A DNA stretch of 64,000 nt from Starkeya sp. ORNL1 (GTDB lineage: Bacteria > Pseudomonadota > Alphaproteobacteria > Rhizobiales > Xanthobacteraceae), in assembly GCF_012971745.1 (NCBI RefSeq), contig NZ_CP048834.1:5403001-5467000 (forward strand), given 5' to 3'. The translations under genes and the position numbers were made by a program. This document shows positions 39,864 through 54,838 of the stretch, piece after piece. A model generated the notes under the pieces. That model was given only the letters and a program-made list of their open reading frames with translations. It had not been told where the DNA came from and did no database searches. The number at the start of each line of letters is the position of its first letter. The stretch's first letter is position 1.

Positions 39864-41363
39864 TTGACGCGCAGTCCCTCTGTTCTGAGCGCCTTTGCTG
39901 CGCTCGGCGTCGCGCTGTGCGCGGCGGCGGGAGCGGCGCATGCGCAGGAATTGCGCGGCACGGACGATGCGACCACGCTGCGCGGCGGGGTCGACCAGGG
40001 CGATGCCGGCAATGATCAAGCAAATGCCAGCACTGCGTTGCGCGGTTCGGTCACCGCGCACACCGACACCAGCTCGACGGCGGGCGAGGGGCTCTCCAGC
40101 GAAGGCGTCGGCGCGCTCGACGTGCTGCCCGATATCGAACAGCCGCTCGACACGCTGACGCTGCCCGACAGCGGCCCCAGCCTTTCCACGGCGCCGTTGC
40201 GCAAGCGACGCCGTGCGGCAGCCGAGGACGATCCGTTCGCGCCGGTCGGGCTCAGGGTCGGCACATTCATCGTCACGCCCTATGCGGAGATGCGCGGCGG
40301 CTATGACAGCAATGCGCTGCGGGTGCCGAACGGCGCCGGCTCAAGCTTCACGGAAGTCGGCGGCGGCCTCGCGGCGCGCTCGGACTGGTCGCGCCACGCG
40401 CTCGATATCGAACTGCGCGGCGGCTATACCCGCTTCTACAATGTCGACGGCAATAACCGGCCGGAGGCCGAGGGCACCATCCGCAGCCGGATCGATGTCG
40501 ATTCGCTGACCCGCATCGACACCGTGGTGCGCGGCGCCATCACCACCGAGGCGGCCGGCTCGGTCGACGCGGTGGCCGGCGCCAAGAACCCGCCTCTGGT
40601 CTATCAGAGCGGCATCGATCTCGGCCTCACCCGCCGCTTCAACCGCTTCGAGGCGACGGTCGCCGGCATCATCGAGCGCGAGGACCACGCGCCGGCCGAG
40701 CTCACCGACGGCACCACGGCGAGCCAGGCGGACCAGAATGTCACCGGCTATGGGGTGCGGCTGCGCGGCGCCTATGAGCTGATGCCTGGCGTGAAGCCGT
40801 TCGCGCAGATCGTGGCGGACCACCGCGTCTATGACGTGGTGCCGGATTCCTCCGGCTTCAATCGCGATTCTCGCGGCATCACCGCCACGGTCGGTTCGGA
40901 TTTTCGGTTGAGCGGGCTGCTCACCGGTGCTGCCTCGGTCGGCTATACGTGGCGCGAATATGTCGATCCGCAGCTCGAGAACATTGGCGGCCTGGTGGCC
41001 GACGCCTCGCTGCGCTGGGAAGCCACCGGGCTGACGACGGTGGAACTCGCCGCGCGCACCGCAGTCGGCGAGACCACCTATGCCAATGCCTCGGGCGACT
41101 TCATCCATGAAGTCAGCCTGGAGGTCGAGCACGCCTTCCGCCGCTGGCTGATCGGCACCGCCTCGGTTGCCTATAGGATGGACGATTATGAGGGCTCCGG
41201 GCTCACTCAGGGCACCTTCACGGTCGGCGCCGGGCTTATCTACAAGATAAACCGCTATGCCGAACTCACCGGCAATGTGAGCCATTTGCGGCTCAACTCG
41301 TCGGTGCCGGGCGACGACTACACGGCAAATGTCGTGACCGTCGGGCTGAGATTGCAGCGTTGA
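39864..41363 (+). CDS. Outer-membrane beta-barrel protein
   Basis: 499-residue protein from a TTG start. The signal peptide (SVLSAFAALGVALCAAAGAA, cut after HAQ) begins right after that codon and no ATG is suitable, so TTG is the likely start. After a flexible Ser/Thr/Leu region (about 35-120) the rest is made of alternating amphipathic strands with Tyr/Phe-Arg patterns (for example GGYTRFYNVDGNNRPEAEGT) and ends LRLQR. The pattern fits the outer-membrane beta-barrel BBP2 type known from alphaproteobacteria, possibly linked to polysaccharide export. galU/galE follow but are convergent or separate. Confidence 0.8.
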   Translation: MTRSPSVLSAFAALGVALCAAAGAAHAQELRGTDDATTLRGGVDQGDAGNDQANASTALRGSVTAHTDTSSTAGEGLSSEGVGALDVLPDIEQPLDTLTLPDSGPSLSTAPLRKRRRAAAEDDPFAPVGLRVGTFIVTPYAEMRGGYDSNALRVPNGAGSSFTEVGGGLAARSDWSRHALDIELRGGYTRFYNVDGNNRPEAEGTIRSRIDVDSLTRIDTVVRGAITTEAAGSVDAVAGAKNPPLVYQSGIDLGLTRRFNRFEATVAGIIEREDHAPAELTDGTTASQADQNVTGYGVRLRGAYELMPGVKPFAQIVADHRVYDVVPDSSGFNRDSRGITATVGSDFRLSGLLTGAASVGYTWREYVDPQLENIGGLVADASLRWEATGLTTVELAARTAVGETTYANASGDFIHEVSLEVEHAFRRWLIGTASVAYRMDDYEGSGLTQGTFTVGAGLIYKINRYAELTGNVSHLRLNSSVPGDDYTANVVTVGLRLQR

Positions 41364-41369
41364 TCCTTT

Positions 41370-41398
41370 AGCCCCCTCCCGCCAAGCGGGGAGGGGGA
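41370..41398. repeat. GC-rich hairpin between barrel gene and galU
   Basis: GCCCCCTCCCGC-caa-GCGGGGAGGGGG, a near-perfect inverted repeat between the convergent ends of the barrel gene and galU. No T-tract follows. It is of the CTCCC...GGGAG type seen at 10053 and 34230. Confidence 0.5.
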
Positions 41399-41420
41399 CT
41401 GTCGGGATGATGCCCGGGAG

Positions 41421-42326
41421 TTACTCGGCGGCGCGCTGGTTTGCCGCTAGCAGCGCGTTCAGTTCGTGACGGAACGGGCCCCTGATATCCGGGCGCGCCA
41501 GCGCGTAGGCGACGTTGGCCATCAGGAAGCCGAGCTTGGAGCCGCAATCATAGATCGCGCCGTCGAAGGTGACGCCGTAGAACTCCTGCTCTTCCGCCAG
41601 CTTCAGCATGGAATCGGTGAGCTGGATCTCGTTGCCGGCGCCGCGCTCCTGGTTCTCCAGCAGATCGAAGATTTCCGGCTGCAGGATGTAGCGGCCGGAG
41701 ATGGCGAGATTAGAAGGCGCAGTACCCTTAGCCGGCTTCTCGACCATCTTTGAGATCTTGAACACGCCGTCGCCGATATTCGCGCCTTGGCCGACGATGC
41801 CGTATTGGTTGGTCTGGTCGTCCGGCACCTCATAGACCGCAATGTGGTTGCCGCCGCCGGTCTTGGCATAGGCGTCGACCATCTGGGCGAGACAGCCATT
41901 GCGGCCGCGCGACATGTGCAGCATGTCCGGCAACAGCAAGGCGAACGGCTCGTTGCCTATGATGTCACGGGCGCACCACACCGCATGGCCAAGGCCGAGC
42001 GGCAGTTGCTGGCGGGTGAAGCTGGTCATGCCGGGACCCATGGTCTCGGCGCGCAGCGCATCGAGTTCCTTGAGCTTGCCGCGCTCTTTCAACGTGTCCT
42101 CGAGTTCGTACTGGCGATCGAAATGGTCTTCGATCACCGCCTTGTTGCGCCCGGTGACGAAGACGATGTGCTCGATGCCGGCAGCGCGCGCCTCGTCGAC
42201 GACGTGCTGGACCACTGGCCGATCAACGACGGTTAGCATTTCCTTGGGAACCGCCTTGGTGGCGGGCAGAAAGCGGGTGCCGAGGCCGGCGACAGGCAGG
42301 ATCGCTTTGCGGATGGGGCTTGCCAT
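41421..42326 (-). CDS. galU: UTP-glucose-1-phosphate uridylyltransferase
   Basis: 301-residue nucleotidyltransferase that makes UDP-glucose from UTP and glucose-1-phosphate, for polysaccharides, lipopolysaccharide and (through GalE) UDP-galactose. The start [20 protein letters not shown] and [20 protein letters not shown] is diagnostic; the active-site region [14 protein letters not shown] is present. The ATG at 42326 ([10 protein letters not shown]) is the natural start; the frame upstream has no family content. It is divergent from galE across 244 bp. Confidence 0.97.
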   Translation of the reverse strand: MASPIRKAILPVAGLGTRFLPATKAVPKEMLTVVDRPVVQHVVDEARAAGIEHIVFVTGRNKAVIEDHFDRQYELEDTLKERGKLKELDALRAETMGPGMTSFTRQQLPLGLGHAVWCARDIIGNEPFALLLPDMLHMSRGRNGCLAQMVDAYAKTGGGNHIAVYEVPDDQTNQYGIVGQGANIGDGVFKISKMVEKPAKGTAPSNLAISGRYILQPEIFDLLENQERGAGNEIQLTDSMLKLAEEQEFYGVTFDGAIYDCGSKLGFLMANVAYALARPDIRGPFRHELNALLAANQRAAE

Positions 42327-42570
42327 AAGATGCTGACACCGATTGAGCTGATGGAACGGACGGATAAAAAGCTGCCAGGATGGCGAAGGCATGACAGCGG
42401 CAGTTATGCCGCAGTAGGTGACTGAGCTTACTGCTATTGTGCGTCGTTTGACAAAGCGTGTATTGCGGTTTCCGTTGGCGTCGTCGCGCCAAAGCGGGCC
42501 CGGCAAGACGTCGCATTGATCCTAAAACTGCTTTCACTTCGAAATAACGCGCAAGACTGACGAGAGGTCC

Positions 42571-43557
42571 ATGACGGTTCTGGTGACGGGTGGCGCCGGC
42601 TATATCGGCAGCCACATGGTGCTCGCTCTGATCGATGCCGGCCACGACGTCGTGGTGCTCGATGATTTCTCGACCGGCTTCGACTGGGCGGTACATCCCG
42701 CTGCCACGCTGGTCTCGGGCGACGTCTCGGACGGCGAACTGGTGCGCCGCCTGGTGCGGGAGCATCGGATCGAGGCCGTCATTCATTTCGCCGCGCGCAT
42801 CGTGGTGCCGGAATCGGTCGCCGACCCGCTCGGCTATTATCTCGCCAACACGGTGAAGACGCGGGCGTTGATCGAGGCGGTGGTGGCGGCCGGGGTGCCG
42901 CATTTCATCTTCTCCTCGACCGCCGCGGTGTACGGCATGATCGGCGCCGATCCGGTGGCCGAGAACGCCGCACTGGCACCGATCTCGCCCTATGGCCGCT
43001 CCAAGCTGATGAGCGAATGGATGCTGGCGGATGCCGCCGTCGCCCATCCGCTCGGCTATGTGGCGCTGCGCTATTTCAATGTCGCCGGCGCCGATCCGCT
43101 CGGCCGCTCCGGCCAGTCGACCGCCGGCGCGACGCATCTCATCAAGGTCGCGGCAGAGACCGCGCTCGGCAAGCGGCCGGGCATGCAGGTATTCGGCACC
43201 GATTACGAGACGCCGGACGGCACCTGCGTGCGCGACTATATCCATGTCAGCGATCTCGCCAGCGCCCATCTCGACGCGCTGCGCCACCTCAGGGCCGGCG
43301 GCGCCAGCGCGGTGCTGAATTGCGGCTATGGCCGGGGTTATTCGGTGTTCGAGGTGATCGACACGGTGAAGGGCGTTTCCGGCGTCGATTTCCCGGTGCA
43401 GGTCTCCGGCCGGCGCGCCGGCGATCCCGCCGCCATTGTGGCGCAAGCGACGCGCATCCGCAGCGAACTCGGCTGGACGCCGAAGCTCGACGACCTGCCG
43501 ACCATCGTCGAGCACGCGCTCGCCTGGGAGCGGCGGCTGTCGGAAAGGAATGGGTGA
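42571..43557 (+). CDS. galE: UDP-glucose 4-epimerase
   Basis: 328-residue extended short-chain dehydrogenase interconverting UDP-glucose and UDP-galactose with bound NAD. It has the Rossmann motif VTGGAGYIGSHMVLAL (residues 5-20), the catalytic Tyr/Lys in SPYGRSKLMSEW, and the substrate region RYFNVAGADPLGRSG. GAGAGG precedes the ATG. Its placement opposite galU, the UDP-glucose producer, suggests a joint role in surface-polysaccharide sugar supply. Confidence 0.96.
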   Translation: MTVLVTGGAGYIGSHMVLALIDAGHDVVVLDDFSTGFDWAVHPAATLVSGDVSDGELVRRLVREHRIEAVIHFAARIVVPESVADPLGYYLANTVKTRALIEAVVAAGVPHFIFSSTAAVYGMIGADPVAENAALAPISPYGRSKLMSEWMLADAAVAHPLGYVALRYFNVAGADPLGRSGQSTAGATHLIKVAAETALGKRPGMQVFGTDYETPDGTCVRDYIHVSDLASAHLDALRHLRAGGASAVLNCGYGRGYSVFEVIDTVKGVSGVDFPVQVSGRRAGDPAAIVAQATRIRSELGWTPKLDDLPTIVEHALAWERRLSERNG

Positions 43558-43570
43558 GGCCATCTGCTTG

Positions 43571-43692
43571 AGCATCCTTCGAGGCCCGGCTGCGCCGGGC
43601 ACCTCAGGATGACGTGGTTCTTTAAGATGACGTGGTTCTTTAAAAAGCGACGTCATCCTGAGGCGCGAGCGTAGCGAGCCTCGAAGGATGCT
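43571..43692. repeat. Intergenic inverted repeat, family R2
   Basis: Outer arms AGCATCCTTCGAGGC (43571) and GCCTCGAAGGATGCT (to 43692) pair perfectly. Inside are CACCTCAGGATGACGT and ACGTCATCCTGAGGCG, also paired, and a directly repeated GATGACGTGGTTCTTTAA in the centre. I recall the AGCATCCTTCGAGGC unit as a common interspersed element in Bradyrhizobium/Xanthobacter relatives. Confidence 0.85.
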
Positions 43693-43811
43693 GACGCCGA
43701 GCGCGGCATGAACAGCCGCTAACCAAACTTCGAAATTTCCGCTTTCCGTTAATCTCGCCGCAACCATGCGGACGCCTAACTCCTGACGTGTATTGCGTAA
43801 GGGTAGGCGTC

Positions 43812-45164
43812 ATGCGTGTTCGTGCGTCCGCGGCCAGAAAACCGGCTGCCGGTCTGGGCCTGTTGGCGACCAGCCTTGTCGGGGCGCTGGCGCTCGGTGC
43901 CTGCTCGGCCGGGCCTGATATCACCGGCGCGCTGCCGGCCCCCGCGCAGGTGCGCTCCTATGCGGCGCAGCCAGCTCCCGCCGTCGCGGTGCACTCCAGC
44001 CATCCCGACATGGCGCCGCAGGCGCTCGCCCGTGACGAGGCGAATTTCTCGCGTTGCATCGCTTCGCTCGCCCCATTGGCACAGCAGCGCGGCGTGTCGG
44101 CCGCCGGGTTCAATCGCCTGACGGCCGGCATGACACCCGACATGTCGATCATGGCAAAGCTGGAGACGCAGCCGGAATTCACCCGCTCCACCGGCGACTA
44201 TGTCCAGATGCTGGTCGCCGACAGCCGCATCGCCAAGGGCCGCGAGGCCATGGCGCAGAACCGTGCGGTGTTCGACGCGGTCGGGCGCACCTATGGGGTC
44301 GACCCCTATGTGGTCGCCGCGATCTGGGGCATCGAGACCAATTACGGCGCGGCGCGCGGTTCCTATTCGGTGCTGAACGCGACCGGCACGCTCGCCTGCG
44401 TCGGGCGCCGGCAGGCTTATTTCCGCGACGAATTCATCGCCGCGCTGCAGATCGTCGATCGCGGCGACATTCCCGAGAGCCATCTGCGCGGCTCCTGGGC
44501 CGGGGCCTTCGGCCTCACCCAGTTCATGCCGACCGCATTCCAGCGCGATGCGGTGGATTTCGACGGCGACGGCCATCGCAACATCGTCGATTCCGTCGCC
44601 GATGCCATGGCCTCGACCGCCAACAAGCTGCGGCGCGGCGGCTGGGTCGCCGGCAAGAGCTGGGGCTATGAGGTGGTGCTGCCGCGCGGCTTCAACTACC
44701 TGCTTGCCGACAAGAGCGTGAAGAAGCCGCTCGCTGAATGGGCGGCGCTCGGCATCAGGCGTCCTGAGGGGCGGGCCTTCTCGCGCGGCGCCGATACCGC
44801 CTATCTGCTGCTGCCGGCGGGTGCCAAGGGACCGGCCTTCCTGATGACCGAGAATTTCAAGGCCATCCTCAGCTACAATCCGGCAGATTCCTACGCGCTC
44901 GCCATCGGCCATCTCGCCGACCGGCTGCGCGGCGGCGACGCCTTCGTGCAGCAATGGCCGACCGACCAGAAGCCGCTGAGCCGGGCGGAGCGTGTCGAAC
45001 TCCAGCAGCGCCTCGCCTCGCGCGGCTATGATGTCGGTACCACCGACGGCGTCCTCGGCCAGAAGACTCGGGTGGCGGTGCGGGACTTCCAGATGCGCGC
45101 CGGACTGCTCCCCGACGGCCTGCCGAGCGGCGAAGTGCTGGAGCGCGCACGCGCAGGGTCTTGA
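43812..45164 (+). CDS. Lytic murein transglycosylase B-like lipoprotein with peptidoglycan-binding domain
   Basis: 450-residue envelope enzyme that cleaves peptidoglycan glycan strands to 1,6-anhydro ends. Lipoprotein signal: GLGLLATSLVGALALGACSA. The MltB/SLT_2 catalytic domain spans about residues 75-370 with the catalytic Glu in AAIWGIETNYGAARGSYS and the motif AGAFGLTQFMPTAFQRDAVD. A C-terminal PG_binding_1 domain follows (about 390-445: GVLGQKTRVAVRDFQ). The ATG at 43812 was taken; a GTG 8 codons upstream would add only a short charged leader. Confidence 0.93.
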   Translation: MRVRASAARKPAAGLGLLATSLVGALALGACSAGPDITGALPAPAQVRSYAAQPAPAVAVHSSHPDMAPQALARDEANFSRCIASLAPLAQQRGVSAAGFNRLTAGMTPDMSIMAKLETQPEFTRSTGDYVQMLVADSRIAKGREAMAQNRAVFDAVGRTYGVDPYVVAAIWGIETNYGAARGSYSVLNATGTLACVGRRQAYFRDEFIAALQIVDRGDIPESHLRGSWAGAFGLTQFMPTAFQRDAVDFDGDGHRNIVDSVADAMASTANKLRRGGWVAGKSWGYEVVLPRGFNYLLADKSVKKPLAEWAALGIRRPEGRAFSRGADTAYLLLPAGAKGPAFLMTENFKAILSYNPADSYALAIGHLADRLRGGDAFVQQWPTDQKPLSRAERVELQQRLASRGYDVGTTDGVLGQKTRVAVRDFQMRAGLLPDGLPSGEVLERARAGS

Positions 45165-45225
45165 AACGGCCGCGATAATGGTCCACCGCTGGTGTATGAA
45201 CGAACGCACCAGGTGGTAATGGCGG

Positions 45226-46641
45226 ATGCGAGGGATCGGGCGAAACGCGTGGCTTGAGGGTGGGCTGCTTGGCGCTGGCCTGCTGTTCCTCGCCAGTTCG
45301 CCAAGCTTCGCTCAATCCGATTGGTTCCGCCCGCCGGCCGAAATCGGCTCCTCGCGCAACGCGCCGCAGCAGCAAACCCGCCCGCAGCGCCAGCAGGCCC
45401 CGGGCCGCCAGCAGGTGGCTCCGCCGCCGCAGCAGCGCCAGCCGCAGCAATGGCACCCGCTCTTCCCGCTGTTCGAGCTCTTCCGCGGCAACGACGATCC
45501 GCCGCCGCCGCGCTATGCCGTGCCGCGCCGCGGGCAGGATTACCTGCCGTCGGCAGGCGGTGGCGAACCGGTGCGCCCGCGGCGTGTGGCGCCGGTCCAG
45601 GCCGAGCAGCCGACCGAGCCGCGCGGGACGGTGTTCGCGTCCATCGAGGCGGCGCGCAAGGACAATTCGGTGAAGATCACCGATGTCGTGCTGGTGATCG
45701 GCGACGAATATGCCACTCCGCTGGCACAAGGGCTGGCGGACGCCTTCGCCGCCGAGCGCGGCGGCATCGCGGTGATCGGCAAGGCCGAGAGCGCATCCGG
45801 CTTCGGCCCGGCCAGCCAGTTCAACTGGCTCGGAGCCGTGCCGGCACTGGCGAGCTCGCAGGAGGCCACCGCCATCGTGGTGTTCGCCGGCAGCAATGAC
45901 CTGCGCCCGATCACCGACGAACTGGGCAAGGCAGAACTGTTCGACGAGCGCTGGCGTGAAATCTACGGCAAACGGCTCGATGAACTGCTCACCGTGCTGA
46001 AGAATCACGGCCGCCCGGTGGTCGTCGTTGGCCTGCCGCCGGTCGACGACAACAAGGCGAGCGATCGCAACGCCAAGCTTAATGAGTTGCTCAAGGAGCA
46101 TGTCGAGAAGGCCGGTCTGGTGTTTGCCGATGTGTGGGATGGCTTTGTCGACGAGAACGGCAAGTTCCTTATGTCCGGCCCGGCGGTGGACGGCCAGCGG
46201 CGTCGGCTGCGTACTGCGGACGGCACCGGCTTCACCCGCGCGGGCGGGCGCAAGCTCGCTTTCTTCGTCGATCGCTCGCTGGGCAAGCTGCTGAATGGCG
46301 GCGCGGTGCCGACGGCCACTGCTGCTGCGGGGGCGTCGCCGGCCACCGGCAGCAGCCTGCCGATGCTCATCCAGCTTACTGGCGCCGGCGCCACCGGCGC
46401 AGCGAAGACGCTCGCCGGCGGGGCAAGGCCCGGCGAGCCGGCGCGCATCCCCGACACCGCCGCCTCGCGCGTGCTGGTCAGCGGCGAGCCGCTAGGCCCG
46501 GTTAATGGTCGCGCCGACGATTTCCGCTGGACGCCGCCGGGCGCACCGTCCGCGCCGGCTGCTGCGGCGCCTGCAACCGGAGCAGCACCGGCAACGCCGG
46601 CTCCGTCTCCCGGAACTGCGGGGACCACGACGACGCCGTAA
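45226..46641 (+). CDS. DUF459-type SGNH-hydrolase-fold exported protein, probably inactive
   Basis: 471-residue exported protein. A signal region (about residues 1-28, ending SFAQS) is followed by a Gln/Pro/Arg-rich linker (about 35-110). The SGNH-like fold (about 145-375) shows blocks DVVLVIGDEYATPLAQGLAD, VVFAGSNDLRPI and ADVWDGFVDENGKF. The nucleophile position of block I reads GDE (not GDS), and the closing block lacks the expected DGxH (it reads ADGTGFT). Both catalytic residues therefore seem lost, as in some DUF459 members. An Ala/Pro-rich tail follows. It lies 61 bp after the lytic transglycosylase, suggesting a cell-wall or glycan-related role. Confidence 0.85.
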   Translation: MRGIGRNAWLEGGLLGAGLLFLASSPSFAQSDWFRPPAEIGSSRNAPQQQTRPQRQQAPGRQQVAPPPQQRQPQQWHPLFPLFELFRGNDDPPPPRYAVPRRGQDYLPSAGGGEPVRPRRVAPVQAEQPTEPRGTVFASIEAARKDNSVKITDVVLVIGDEYATPLAQGLADAFAAERGGIAVIGKAESASGFGPASQFNWLGAVPALASSQEATAIVVFAGSNDLRPITDELGKAELFDERWREIYGKRLDELLTVLKNHGRPVVVVGLPPVDDNKASDRNAKLNELLKEHVEKAGLVFADVWDGFVDENGKFLMSGPAVDGQRRRLRTADGTGFTRAGGRKLAFFVDRSLGKLLNGGAVPTATAAAGASPATGSSLPMLIQLTGAGATGAAKTLAGGARPGEPARIPDTAASRVLVSGEPLGPVNGRADDFRWTPPGAPSAPAAAAPATGAAPATPAPSPGTAGTTTTP

Positions 46642-46648
46642 GGATTCT

Positions 46649-46761
46649 TCCCTCTCCCGCTTGCGGGGAGGGTGGCGAGCGTGCGCGAGCCGGGAGGGGG
46701 AAACAGCCGGACGCTGTCGGAGAGGCACCCACCCCAACCCTCCCCCGTGAGCGGGAGAGGG
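46649..46761. repeat. Intergenic CTCTCCC-type inverted repeat, family R4
   Basis: Outer pair CCCTCTCCCGCTTGCGGGGA near 46650 and CCTCCCCCGTGAGCGGGAGAGG ending at 46761, with CG-rich spacer. It matches the layout of the element at 34230-34342. It separates the DUF459 gene from the convergent gltD. Confidence 0.65.
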
Positions 46762-46775
46762 AGCAGGAGTGTCCT

Positions 46776-48200
<1,425 letters not shown>

Positions 48201-48330
48201 CGCGCCCTCTTTCGCGGAGCACCGCCACCTTGGAGGCATTCCACCTCCCGGTGCAGATACATCAATCATGCCAATTGGGGAAATGGGCGCGGCACACCGC
48301 CGCGCCCAGAAACTCACCTCGATACCGAGG

Positions 48331-48425
48331 CCGTCATCCCGGAACCGCCGACAGGCGGTATCCGGGATCGCAGGAAATCGGAGAGCGATCCCGGCTCTAC
48401 GCTACGCTTCGGCCGGGATGACGAC
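48331..48425 (+). repeat. Intergenic repeat, family R1
   Basis: Begins GTCATCCCGGAACCGCCGAC and ends CGGCCGGGATGACGAC, with inner GGTATCCGGGATCGC / GCGATCCCGGCTCTACGCT. It shares its outer and inner blocks with the elements at 37215 and 54636. It lies between gltB and gltD. Confidence 0.85.
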
Positions 48426-48457
48426 CTGAGACGATTTGCCAGCTATGGCGGCCCGGA

Positions 48458-53206
<4,749 letters not shown>

Positions 53207-53605
53207 AAGTCGCCCTGGATCCCAAGGCTGCTATCGTCTGTCCGGCAGAGGCGTTACCGCAACCCGGCAAGGCACCTCCGGCGAGGCTTATGCCGCCGCC
53301 GGTATCATCCGGCTGGTCGGATTGCCTGCTATAGGACAGCAAGACTGCCCTATTAATCGCGAAGATGCCAGAATTGCCGCTCGCGCACAAGCGCCGATGC
53401 GCCTGTGCGGCGCAGCGAAATTCGCTCTTGTTGCGGCAAGGGTCCTCTCTTTGAAACGAACGGTATGCTGTGCGGCAGTGCAGCGCAACGCCGTTGCGCC
53501 GAATCCCCCGGCATGGGTATCGGCTGCCGCCGCGTCTCAGCGGCGCCGCATTCCCGGCTATAGTTAAGATGGGCAACGCTCTCCCCATTGGAAGACAGCG
53601 CAATC
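53207..53605. other. 399-bp divergent intergenic region upstream of gltB
   Basis: No supported coding region. It must hold the gltB promoter and that of the divergent secreted-protein gene. No convincing sigma-70 pair, NtrC site or long inverted repeat was seen. The short frames in it lack ribosome sites. Confidence 0.5.
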
Positions 53606-54619
53606 ATGTCGACATCGTCACTTTCCGTTCGCCGCCGGGCCGCGATGCGGCCGCGATTCCTGACGTTGTCCGGCCTCGCCGTGCCGGCTTTCGGACTGTT
53701 GCTCGGCGGCCTCGTCGCTGGCGCGCCGACGCCGGCCGCGGCGCAATTCTTTTCGCCCTATTATGATGACGCGCCGGGCTATGATTACGGCCCGCCGCGC
53801 GGCTATCGCCGCTACCGGGCGCCGGCGCCGGAGTTTTCGGCGAACGATGTGCGGCCGATGCTGCGCTCCATGGGCTTTGTCTCGATCAATCCCGCGCGGG
53901 TCGCCGGCAATGCCTATGTCACCGAGGCGACAGACGGCGACGGCGTCCGGCTGCGGGTGCGGATCGACCGCTATTCCGGCGAGGTTCTCTCGATGCGCCC
54001 GATCGGCAATGATCGCGCCGAGCGGACGCCTTTGCCGCCGGCTCCATTGCGCAATCCGCCAAAGAAGCCACCGGCCCCGAAGACCGCCGCCTTGCCGCCG
54101 GCCGCGCCGCTGCCGCCGCTGTCTCCCGGCGACAATGAAGGCGCTGCCTCGCCCGGCATCAACGCGCCGCCTGGCGCGACCGCCCCCGGCGGCGCGCCAT
54201 CGACCTCCACCGAGGTGAAGCCGGAGACCACGCCAGCGGAGGTCAAGCCGGCGGAAGCCAAACCTTCCGAAGCCAAGCCTTCCGAAGCCAAGCCGGCTGA
54301 GGCAAAGCCTGCGGCCCCGCCGGCCAAGGAGACCGCTGCCAAGCCGGAGACGCCCAAGTCCGAGGCGTCGAAGTCCGAGGCGTCGAAGTCCGAGGCGTCG
54401 AAGTCCGAGGCGTCGAAGTCGGAGACGCCGGTGCGGGTGATTCCCGGCGTGGCGGTCCCGACACCGGAGGCCCCCCCAGTGGTGGCCGATGCGAAGAAGG
54501 GCACCGGTGCGGGCACCGCAACGCCGGCGGGTTCGGTCTCGGCGGGCACGGCTTCCGTGCTCTCGCGCGATGCGACCAAGAAGCCGGCCGAGGCGAAGCC
54601 CAAGACCTCGTCGAATTGA
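53606..54619 (+). CDS. Secreted PepSY-like protein with Lys/Glu/Ala/Ser repeat region
   Basis: 337-residue protein of unknown function. After a Tyr-rich N-terminal segment that follows a signal peptide (LSGLAVPAFGLLLGGLVAGA), residues about 75-135 form a PepSY-like region (NDVRPMLRSMGFVSINPARV then RLRVRIDRYSGEVLSM). The remaining 200 residues are Pro/Ala/Lys rich and include KPSEA and KSEAS repeats. The same N-terminal domain occurs in the gene at 55684, so the two are paralogues flanking hsp20. The ATG at 53606 fits the signal peptide; an in-frame TTG at 53588 is also open. Confidence 0.75.
   Translation: MSTSSLSVRRRAAMRPRFLTLSGLAVPAFGLLLGGLVAGAPTPAAAQFFSPYYDDAPGYDYGPPRGYRRYRAPAPEFSANDVRPMLRSMGFVSINPARVAGNAYVTEATDGDGVRLRVRIDRYSGEVLSMRPIGNDRAERTPLPPAPLRNPPKKPPAPKTAALPPAAPLPPLSPGDNEGAASPGINAPPGATAPGGAPSTSTEVKPETTPAEVKPAEAKPSEAKPSEAKPAEAKPAAPPAKETAAKPETPKSEASKSEASKSEASKSEASKSETPVRVIPGVAVPTPEAPPVVADAKKGTGAGTATPAGSVSAGTASVLSRDATKKPAEAKPKTSSN
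54356..54426 (+). repeat. 15-bp coding minisatellite (KSEAS repeat)
   Basis: Four to five tandem units of AAGTCCGAGGCGTCG inside the secreted-protein gene, encoding KSEAS repeated four times. Units are identical apart from the last, suggesting recent slippage-type expansion. The 15-bp period keeps the reading frame. Confidence 0.9.
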
Positions 54620-54635
54620 GTCTCGCCGCTTTGTT

Positions 54636-54736
54636 GTCGTCATCCCGGAACGGCCGCCGGGCCGTATCCGGGATCGCGCGACGTTCTCTACCTTCTTGCG
54701 ATCCCGGCTCTGCGCTTCGCTTCGGCCGGGATGACG
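54636..54736 (+). repeat. Intergenic repeat, family R1
   Basis: Begins GTCGTCATCCCGGAACGGCC and ends CGGCCGGGATGACGG, with inner CGTATCCGGGATCGCGC and TTGCGATCCCGGCTCTGCGC. Its blocks match the elements at 37215 and 48331. It lies between the secreted-protein gene and the hsp20 terminator. Confidence 0.85.
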
Positions 54737-54760
54737 GCCGCAAGAGGCGACGGAATCTCC

Positions 54761-54795
54761 AAAATAAAAGCGCCCCGGCCTGAGACCGGGGCGCC
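54761..54795 (-). terminator. Intrinsic terminator of hsp20
   Basis: On the reverse strand GCGCCCCGG-tctcagg-CCGGGGCGC followed by TTTTATTTT. The stem is 9 bp and GC only, 44 bp past the hsp20 stop. Confidence 0.9.
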
Positions 54796-54838
54796 ATGAC
54801 GGTTGTTCGGGCTCGATCAGCCCACGATCACGCGGTGG

